Part shown: positions 55,854 through 64,000 of the stretch, piece after piece
How positions within the stretch are numbered: the stretch's first letter is position 1
How the letters are laid out: the number at the start of each line of letters is the position of its first letter
NCBI RefSeq assembly: GCF_021730395.1
Contig: NC_069373.1
Location: 46,218,501-46,282,500 of the forward strand
DNA from: Mercenaria mercenaria
Lineage: Eukaryota; Mollusca; Bivalvia; Venerida; Veneridae
DNA length: 64,000 nt
Direction: 5' to 3'
Position numbers and translations under genes: made by a program
The notes under the pieces: generated by a model
The model's database searches: none
Seen by the model: only the letters and a program-made list of their open reading frames with translations
What the model was told of the DNA's origin: nothing

Positions 55854-57827
55854 TTACAAATAATAATTTGATTTAATTAATGTATGTAGTTCACTGTCAC
55901 AGTACACACTCATGATGCCAAAAGCTGAACCAAAGTCTTCGAAATCTGCCACCTTCAGTCTAACAGAAGTATCGGTTGTGTCTAATACGTCAGCATCTGG
56001 TATATCGTGCTGTGGAAGATCATCCAGTCTAGGAAAGCTGTTGGAAACGCCAACTATGTCACTGCATCCACTTTTGGTATCAGTATTCATCTTCCATTCT
56101 CCGCCATCTTTGCTTTTAGGACCTGCGTCATCAATATCATCTTCGCTACTATCATCATATATGGCACTTCTCTCAGCTAGAATATCTTCCTTTAGCTTCC
56201 TGTGCGCCTTGGCACTTTTCTCAGCTTGAATACCTTCCTTTAGCTCCCAGTGCGCCTTGGCACTTCTCTCAGCTTGAATATCTGCCTTTAGCTTCCTATG
56301 CGCCTTCATAATTCTCTCAGCTTGAATATCTTCCTTTAGCTCCCAAATCGCCTTGACACTTCTCTCAGCTTGAATATCTTCCTTTAGCTCCCTATTCGCC
56401 TTGACATTTCTCTCAGCTTGAATATCTTCCTTTAGCTCCCTTTTCGCCTCGACGCTTCTCTCAGCTTGAACATCTTCCTTTAGCTCCCTATCTGCCTCGT
56501 TAGTAACCTTCTTACTTGACCAAACAACTTCCCTCTCCATTCTGTAATGTGGTGCACACCCATGTTCACCGCAGGTACATACACTAGGGTTGAACTCCTT
56601 TGTGACTACAATCATCTTTGGATGCGTTGATGGATTAGGTGGTCCTGAAATTCAAAGTCAATAAAATATATAATAGATCTAGTTATATCAAAATCTAATT
56701 TGCTAGAGTCTACAACTTAAAACTTAAGATTATGTTCAGTTCTACATTTAAGAACAGAACAATGTTTTAAACCGCCTGTAACACATGGGCGACTCCAGAA
56801 GACTGATCAGAAGTTTAGTGCAAGATGCTTAAAGTTAAAACGCTTCTTCTATGTGCATGCCATGCTTTTGGTACACAAGAGTTTTGTAGAAGTAAAATAG
56901 GGAAATAAACCTAGGAACTTTCATTCCAGTCTAGTCAGAATTGGGCCATAGAAGAAGAGTTCAGATATAAAAGTATTTGCAAGTTCTTGACATCATATGG
57001 GTCTAAAATATGTGCTTTAAATTTTACTTTTTTTCTGATAGGTTCTGACTAAACTGAAAAAGGGCGGGAAGCGGAAATGTTTAGGGTGGTATTTAGAATG
57101 TACAATCCTACAGTTATGATGAAAAAAGTTTCCAAAAGGAAAAGTCACGCTCGAAGAACGCGGCCTCTTTATTCGCTTAAATAATCAAATAGTGGAGCAG
57201 TCGCTGATTACAATACTTCTTGTTAAATATTTAATTCTGTAGAGCATTTCAAGTTCTAGCAGCAACTGCAGGGAGGGAAACAGGAAAGTTGCATGCTTAA
57301 ATAAGTGTCAGTTACAAATGTATGTAGCTTGTGCTGAATTTGCCGGGCTATACTCGAAAATATATGCCCTGCTCTCGATTCCACTTCAGAATTAAACTGA
57401 CTCAGATGATGACCCTAGTGATATGAAGGAGAGCATCCGACTTGCAGACAGGGGAGGTGGGTGTGGATTTACATCTGGCCCTCCTTTCATCTTGAACTTT
57501 GTATGCCCAAACCAAGGAATATATAAGAAAAGCTCGCAGCTCTTTAGATAAATTAATTTTTTTATCAATTATTATGATTTTTATATATATTTTGCACAAA
57601 CGCATGTTACTGTTGTGGGTGTCATGGAAGGTGTGTTTCCCTGTTAAATAAAATCTTTATTACTGTTTTCACATGTAATGCTAATACCATAAACCGTTAG
57701 TGTTGTATATAATCATTCAGTTTGACACAATTTGCTATGATTTATATAATAAGTTAAATAATTACTCACTGTAATGAATATTGTAAAGCAGGTTTGGTTT
57801 ATACCAACTGTCTCTAGGGTCTGCCAT
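55854..57827 (-). CDS. two-exon gene with seven 16-residue charged repeats
   Basis: Exon 1: 57827-57770, from ATG (MADPRDSWYKPNLLYNIHY), donor A|GTGAGT. Exon 2: 56644-55854, acceptor TTTGAATTTCAG, joined in frame (a|ga = Arg); 849 nt, 282 residues. Residues 20-71 hold a short Tyr/Pro-rich start and a Cys cluster (SVCTCGEHGCAPHYR). Residues 72-183 are seven tandem 16-mers of the type (R/W)-(E/K)-LKEDIQAERSVKAx, alternating acidic and basic, likely a long alpha-helix or coiled coil. Then an acidic patch (DSSEDDIDDAG) and a C-terminus without known domain (DFEDFGSAFG). No signal peptide or TM, so probably intracellular. I do not recognise the family; the N-terminus is loosely like small ciliary microtubule-associated proteins, which is speculation. 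Confidence 0.8.
56154..56489 (-). repeat. coding 48-bp tandem repeat, seven copies
   Basis: Seven 48-bp units encode the 16-residue repeats of the - strand gene. On the + strand they read CTCAGCTTGAATATCTTCCT then TTAGCTCCC. Divergence between units is moderate and conservative in protein: the LK-x-(D/G)-(V/I)-(Q/L)-AE core is kept. Confidence 0.9.
56645..57769 (-). other. single intron of the repeat-protein gene
   Basis: About 1.1 kb, AT-rich, no repeat family recognised. A 67-residue frame (57402-57605) inside it has no features. Confidence 0.5.
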
Positions 57828-57999
57828 TTTCTGTTCTGCGTAAAAATTCCGAAACATTCTCTCTGCGTGTTTGTTTACTGCTAGTTTAGATCGTTGCTAG
57901 CGTTCTGTTTAAACGTCGAAGTTACGACGTTCCTTTACTGTCGACGTAAGTAATATGACGTCACGACGTCAAAATGTGCCTCTAAAATTTAATCTAGGC

Positions 58000-59518
58000 T
58001 TAAGGAGGTAGGTTACCTTCATATTTGTATGTGCGCATGTCCAACCGGAAGCTAACGTGACGATTTACGACGACGTTTACGACAAACTAAATGTGTTGGT
58101 ATATTCATTCTTCTGAAAACAAATCATGAACTTGTCTTCGATCTGATGCTTTATGGTTTAATAATGCAGAAATAATGAATAAATTGCCGCAGAAACGCTT
58201 CAAAACTATGTTGCCTTAAAATGACGTCATTGACGTCATGACGTTACGTGTCAGTTACCGCGCAAAATTAATAGCTTTTATCTTGAAAGTACGTAATTCT
58301 GTACATTTTCTTTATTTTAACTATTTTCAAATAACCATTATTTGCTGAAATATTTTTTATGAGTCTTTTGCTCTGAATAATAATCAATATTTTGCTTCTT
58401 TTATGTGGTTATATTGAAATGTTATGCGGAATGTAAGAAAATGGATGATGGCAACCAATGTTATTTGGAATATAGTTGGGTGAAAGGTTACTTGTTACGG
58501 CCATTTTCAAATACAAAGTCTAGCAGTTTGATTTTTAATACCTATTTTTCAGGTTCCATTGATAATTTGTTACTTACATACTAAAACTAAGATCTAAAAT
58601 TGTTCAAATTTCAGTAGAAAATTGTGGTTTCTTGAATTGAATTGATGTTACCATGGAAACGAAGCCCGTGACCTATGTATCTAAATGTAAAATTCAAAAG
58701 CGTTGACACTGGTCTATTTAAGAAACACAGCTTCGGCTTTTTATTTTCATTTCAACAATATCCATGAGAATAATAGCAGCACGCTGAACGATTTTTCCAT
58801 GAAAAATGGCAGACGAGGGGTACTGCTGTACGTATTCTAAGCTGTGAAATTTGTTTGAATAAATGCAAATAACACGAAAATGTAACCTACGTTAGAAATA
58901 ATATGTTTTAAAGCTTCATCAACTAGAAAGATAATCTTATTCAATATTTTTTTAAAGAAATTACGACAAACAGCAAGATATAAGCTATTTTAAACATCTC
59001 TGTTGCCATGGTTACTTTAAAATTTAAGAAAAATAGAGTACCATGTAAAGTGCTTGGTATTTTGCTAATAATATTACCCAAATATTTCATGTTGGTCATT
59101 AACAGAATGGCACTGAAGCCGTCGAAAACCCCTATTTTTTATACATAGTTGTTTAAAAATGAGAGAAAATGCGCTACCATGGAAACACGAGCCCCGCGAC
59201 ATATACATTTTAAGCTTATATTAGAAAGATAACGTGCATACCAGTAAAATTATCAATTATGCAGACTTCTACGGATATCAATGAATCTAAAATACACTGA
59301 AAAGTGTTAAATATTCGTATTTTCCTTCTTCTTTCAATATGAAATACTTTTGGAGGGTCATGTTCTTCTAACCTGGATAAAAATTGAACTTGAAGGGACA
59401 GAGACAAACGAAATTGAGATTGTAGCAGTTAAAACTTCATATTACACGAAATACAAAAAAATGCTGCAGTTCAACTAATTTGAATTTACCCTTGTACCAA
59501 GGTAACCTACCTCCTTAA
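58000..59518. mobile_element. TTAA-bounded non-autonomous element 1
   Basis: Ends TTAAGGAGGTAGGTTACCTT and AAGGTAACCTACCTCCTTAA are perfect 20-bp inverted repeats including TTAA. The 1.5-kb body has no transposase frame but has two related blocks (ACCATGGAAACGAAGCCCG near 58650 and ACCATGGAAACACGAGCCC near 59172). TTAA at both ends fits piggyBac-like insertion; family not proven. It begins 173 bp upstream of the - strand gene's ATG. Confidence 0.75.
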
Positions 59519-62500
59519 GGTGAGTCGATACCTTATTCATCAAATATGACATTCCTTCCGATTTTGATGAAATTTGGGCCAACTATAGCGCTATGGTTCC
59601 TTTTTTGTTTTTCAGTCGTCTTGGCAACAATAAATAATCAGTGATGACGTCACGAACGTCGCAACGTAGGGCGCCAAAATGCCCAAAATCCGCTGTAATA
59701 GGTCTTCTTAAATATCTAATCAATATTTAAAATATACGCAAAAATGACATCTTTAAAAAACTGCAAGCCCATTAAAAGTCTGATTTTCAGCACAAGCGAT
59801 CAATTTGCAAATGAAATGTCAAATAAAAAAGGGAACTTTACCTTTTCAGTTTTTCACAATATTGTGATGAAGAAAAACTGTCCTTCCGATTTTTGGACGT
59901 AAAACGCAACGTTTTATCGACGTTGCTTATTGTTTGCATCGTTGCGCATTTTCAACTGTATTCATGAGTCAACAACTTTGATAAATTATTATGCATTAGT
60001 TTTTCTAATATTGACGCACTACCAGCTATCTGGGTTTCACACAAGGACATTTTCCTTCCTTTTTAACTACAAGTCGCTACTTAACTGACCGCGATACACG
60101 GAACGTAATTTTGACATCACCGATCTTAGAAATATGATCTTTCCTTTTATTTATGTTCATTTAATATTTTGTTTTTTGTCTCGTTCCCGCTGAATTTGCA
60201 GTCAGCGTCCTTAATCCCGCCCTTCATTCGCACGTGTATTCTGTCTGGCACGTTGCGTGTATGAGTATCTTAGTAATGGCTGTTTCGCATACGCACCAAA
60301 AACTGAACCGGGGAAAAAAAATGGAATGTAGCTAAATGACATCTAGGCAGGCCGGAACGAAAACATGCGTGAATTGAGTATTTTTTTCTTGCATGTAAAT
60401 CACTTTTCCCTAATATTAGTCGAATTTTTACATGCTGCACGACTACTTAAAACAGGCGTACAGATTCATCGTGCAATTCCACACAAAATCATATAAATCA
60501 ATGCTACCGATTTCATTATCCAATGCCGACGGAATTGTTATATCGTCATCATCCATATTAAGGACATATCTGCCTCAGGTATTTTGATATATTTGTGAAG
60601 CACTAGCCGATTCGGAAACCTTTCATCCACAGCAAAATGTGTAAATCTTTAAGAAAACCAACAGTATAATATTCCCAGCAGTCATTCTCGTCTACAATTA
60701 TGTGAAGTCACTAATGTTGCATACAATTATATTTACTACAGAGTTAAGCAAATGTTTTCTCTTCTAATACGTGGCTTAACATGTATTTGAACTATATTTT
60801 TTTCAGTTAAATCGCTTATGCATCACTGCAAAGTTAAACTGTAAAAAATCGCGAACATCGGTTTCTTTAAGATACCTGCATGCTTATCTGATTTGCAATA
60901 TGAACTTATCTTCTGTTAGTTTCCAGTCATATTTTGCACCCCTCCCCCACCCAGATTAATGTAAATAATAGAAAGACCTATCTTAAATAAGTGCATTTTT
61001 GCAGTTAGAAGTATTAATGACAAAGTCAGCATCGTAACCCGGACCGCTGGCGTTGTAGTCCAACCTGCCAACCACTGCGCCACTGATTCTATTATTTGAA
61101 AAACGGATGACTGAATTTCCATAAATCATGACTGTTTAAATAAATCACAAGTCTTGTCGGCGTCAGGGCATGAAGGCATGATACATGTATGTTTTAATGA
61201 CACAACATGATTCTTCCGATACATGTACCATATTTCAGTAGAAACTGTGCTAGATCACTATATACATTTTCGTACACTGTTCGAAGGATGTAAACGTGAA
61301 GCTGGAAACGTAACTGAAATTCGGCTTGAATATGCGTAAATATCGGGTCTTCTTGACAGATAGGGAAGCAGACGTTTCTTCTTTGTATTTTGGCGGGAAA
61401 ACAGCATGTGCCTTCCAGGATGTTCCTTCGGTAATGACCGAATGCTTATTGAAAATTACGTTTTGGTGTTATATTTCTGCGTCAACATTGTGTTGAAGCT
61501 TTTATGTTATTGTTAACAAAATGCTCTACAACCAAATAAAAATGCGTGCTTAAAAGCTTGAATTTATATCGTGTCCTTTCGTCCGTCACAGGCTCTTATG
61601 ATTTTTTTTTATTCGAGTATTTTATATTATATTCATGGTTTCAAAAATAAGAAAGGATGTTAACGTTTAACCAGGCATGTAATGACAATTGTTTCACTTG
61701 TTCTGGTGACTCACTTCTTGAAGTGCTGGGTTGGACGCTGTAAACGAACATGTTTTACGGGTGACCTTATAATAAATCAGATGGGTGGGGTTTAGACATT
61801 TTTCCATTCTAACGGCAAATTTTCAAAACGGAATGAAGCAGTTTGGTGGGTCTTAGACGTTTTTGAGATGTTGAAAGGGAAAACGGTAAATTCCACAGAC
61901 TCTCTCCATGTTTCAATTTTTGTACATTTAGTAATTGTAGGTGGTGGGAGTTAGTTGAAAATTCATAATTATAGGTAGTGTGGGTGGAGGAAAATCAAAA
62001 CTCATGGGAAGTGGGGTTGGAGGATAATAAAAAAGTATGGGTGGTGTTTTTTTTTTCTTTTTTTTTTTTTCAAAAAGTGCCTTCCGACCCTCCCATACAA
62101 TTAATTCTGGAACTGTCCTTATAACATTCACTTACTTATATCAACTACGCATGATATCAAAGTTTACAATTAATTTACCCTTAGTTATATTTGCTTATTA
62201 TGTGATCTCCTCGTAGAACGAAGAACAAACACATGTACGAGATATAGATATCAAATTGCTATGGCGCCCTTTACGTACATGGCATCTAACGTCAAAACGT
62301 TGAGTTGTACGTTCAAAAATCGGAAGGACAGTTTGTCTTCAACAAAGTATTGCGAAAAACTGAAAACGTAAAGTTCCCTTTTTTATTTGACATTTCATTT
62401 GCAAATTGATCACTTGTGCTGAAATTCAGACTTTTAATGGGCCTGTAGATTTTTAAAGATGTAATTTTCGCGTATATTTGCCGATTTTTTGTCAAAATTT

Positions 62501-62846
62501 TATATCAGAAGGAACATGGTTTTCTTTATCAAATGATAAATGTTCGTTGCAATATGGTGTGATACCACTTCCTCACACGCTAGTCCTAATATAAATTGAA
62601 ATAAAGTGTCAAAATGTACAGTTTCGCTGATTTTAAATCATAATTAGGCATTTTAGAGGACTCAAAACGGCAGTATTTCGACATTTTGGCGCCCTTAGTT
62701 GTGACGTTCGTGACGTCATCACTGATAACGCATTGTTGCCAAGACGACGGAAAAATAGTTTAGAACCATAGTGCTACAGTTGGACCAAGTTTCATCAAAA
62801 TCGGAGGGAATGCCATATTTGACAATAAGATATCGACCCACCTTAA
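59515..62846. mobile_element. TTAA-bounded element 2 with long inverted repeats
   Basis: Left end TTAAGGTGAGTCGATACCTT, right end inverted (GATATCGACCCACCTTAA). Inverted arms are several hundred bp, for example GTCGTCTTGGCAACAATAAA at 59618 against TTGTTGCCAAGACGACGG near 62735, GTGATGACGTCACGAACGTC against GACGTTCGTGACGTCATCAC, and AAGTCTGATTTTCAGCACAA against its complement near 62420. The interior (60-62.3 kb) has no transposase-like frame. Left TTAA is the same four bases as the right TTAA of element 1. Confidence 0.75.
61022..61090 (-). repeat. degenerate tRNA-like sequence inside element 2
   Basis: On the - strand: CAGTGGCGCAGTGGTTGGCA (box-A-like) and GGTCCGGGTTACGATGC (weak box B). 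The T-arm does not pair well; likely a SINE-head remnant. Confidence 0.4.
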
Positions 62847-62879
62847 GTGAGAAAACATGGTCACTTTTGTGTAGTAAAA

Positions 62880-64000
62880 ACCCCAGAAACATTTGAAGCA
62901 CTATAAAACCTGAAATATTTATAGCAGTAAAAACCCCAGACACATTTTCGGCACTAAAACCCCGGGCACATTTGCAAGGTGAAAGAACGAAAAAGGGGAC
63001 ATTTGTAGCAGCGAAAAGCCCGGGGACATCCTTAGCAATGAAAAACCTGAAATATTTGTAGCAAAGAAAAACAAAGTCACAACTGTAGCAGTGAAAAACC
63101 CGGGCCAATTTGCAGCAATGAAAAAAAAAACGGGATATTTGTAGCACTGAAATTGTAGGCACATTTACGGCAGTAAAAAACCGGGTACATTTGTAGTTGT
63201 GGCAACCCCGGCACATCTGTAGTATTAAAAAACTCGGAAATATTTGTAGCAGTGAAAAAAATCTCGAAAATATTTGTAGCAGTGAAAAAAAACAACACAC
63301 ATTTGTGAGGTGAAAAACCCGGGAACATTTTTATCAATAAAAAAACGAGAACATTGGTAGCATTGAAAAAACCAGGGACATTTAAAGCAGTAAAGAAAAA
63401 CAAGCATATCGGAAGTGAAAAACGGGCAATTTTTTGTCAGTAAAAAATCCGGGCTAATCTGCAACAGTAATAACAACGGGTAGCAGTGAAAAAACGGGCA
63501 CAAATGTAGTAGTGAAAAACATGGACATATTTGTAGCAGTAAAACCCCCACACATATATAGCAGAGAAAAACTTGGGACATTTGTAGCGGTAAAACACCC
63601 GGGACATTTGTAGCAGTTAAAAACCCGGGATATTTGTAGCAATGAAAATCCCGGAAACATTTGTAGCAGTGAAAAACCCGAGGCATTTGTAGCAGTGAAA
63701 ATCCCGGAAACATTTATAGCAGTGAAAACCCCAGGAACATTTGTAGCAGTGAAAAAACCGGGACATTTGTGGCAGTGAAAACTCCAGGAACATTTGTAAC
63801 AGTGATAATAATAATAATAATAATAATATAATAATAATAACATTATCTAAAGAAGGTAACACATAAAGATATATAACAGTATTAGAACATATAAACACGG
63901 GACATTTGTATCAGTGAAAATCCCGGAAACATACGAGCAGTAAAAAATCCGGGACATTTGTAGCAGTGAAAAAAAAACGGGACATTAGTAGCAGTGAAAA
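62880..64000. repeat. ~27-bp minisatellite at right edge
   Basis: Degenerate units of GGGACATTTGTAGCAGTGAA AAACCC, about 40 copies, continuing past the window end. An (ATA)n stretch at about 63805-63840 and 60 bp of unrelated DNA interrupt it. Open frames on the - strand (Phe/Tyr-rich, TATNVPGFF-like) are shadows of the repeat. Confidence 0.92.

Noticed and set aside
58000-62846. A single large autonomous DNA transposon
   Set aside because: The two halves have different inverted ends meeting at one TTAA, and there is no transposase frame.
62719-63898. Phe-rich frames on the - strand
   Set aside because: Produced by the ~27-bp minisatellite read through; multiple overlapping frames, no start context or domain.

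Overview
The window looks like nuclear DNA of a bivalve mollusc, probably a heterodont or venerid clam. It has few genes, long AT-rich introns, many short palindromic MITEs, tRNA-derived SINEs, 'AGCTCACCTG'-type interspersed elements, several minisatellites, and extracellular-module receptor genes built from phase-1 exons. The organism call is inference from repeat and gene style; no rRNA or mitochondrial marker is present. I saw no convincing retrovirus-like or Polinton-like element.

Four protein-coding units are supported. (1) The 3' part of a single-pass membrane receptor, + strand, 1238-6827: five exons whose phases join without conflict, an unrecognised ectodomain, one TM helix and a 224-residue tail with a repeated D/E-H-x-Y-x-x-(L/V/I) motif. 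(2) The last coding exon of WASHC1 (WASH), + strand, 19681-20138: proline-rich stretch, WH2, and connector/acidic end. Its upstream exons were not recognised in the 12.8 kb before it. (3) A complete-looking 15-exon gene, + strand, 30874-51143, 742 codons: signal peptide, Cys-rich EMI-like region, three EGF modules, WAP, VWC-like module, three HYR modules, TM helix and a tail with three PPxY motifs. Every exon junction is phase-consistent; one intron uses a GC donor. (4) A two-exon gene on the - strand, 57827-55854, 282 codons: a short Cys-containing N-terminus, seven 16-residue charged helical repeats and an acidic C-terminus.

Layout: 1-0.87 kb minisatellite; 1.2-6.8 kb receptor gene; 7-19.6 kb intergenic or WASH-intron DNA with foldback elements and a 1.3-kb AGCTCACCTG element; 19.7-20.1 kb WASH exon; 20.2-30.8 kb repeats, including a 45-bp/158-bp higher-order minisatellite; 30.9-51.7 kb the modular receptor; 52-53.9 kb a 33-bp minisatellite; 55.8-57.8 kb the repeat-protein gene; 58.0-62.85 kb two TTAA-bounded inverted-repeat elements sharing one TTAA; 62.9-64 kb a ~27-bp minisatellite.

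The most unusual points are the domain combination and MITE-framed splice acceptors of the 15-exon gene, the array of exon-start-like repeats before its exon 3, and the tyrosine-motif tail of the first gene.
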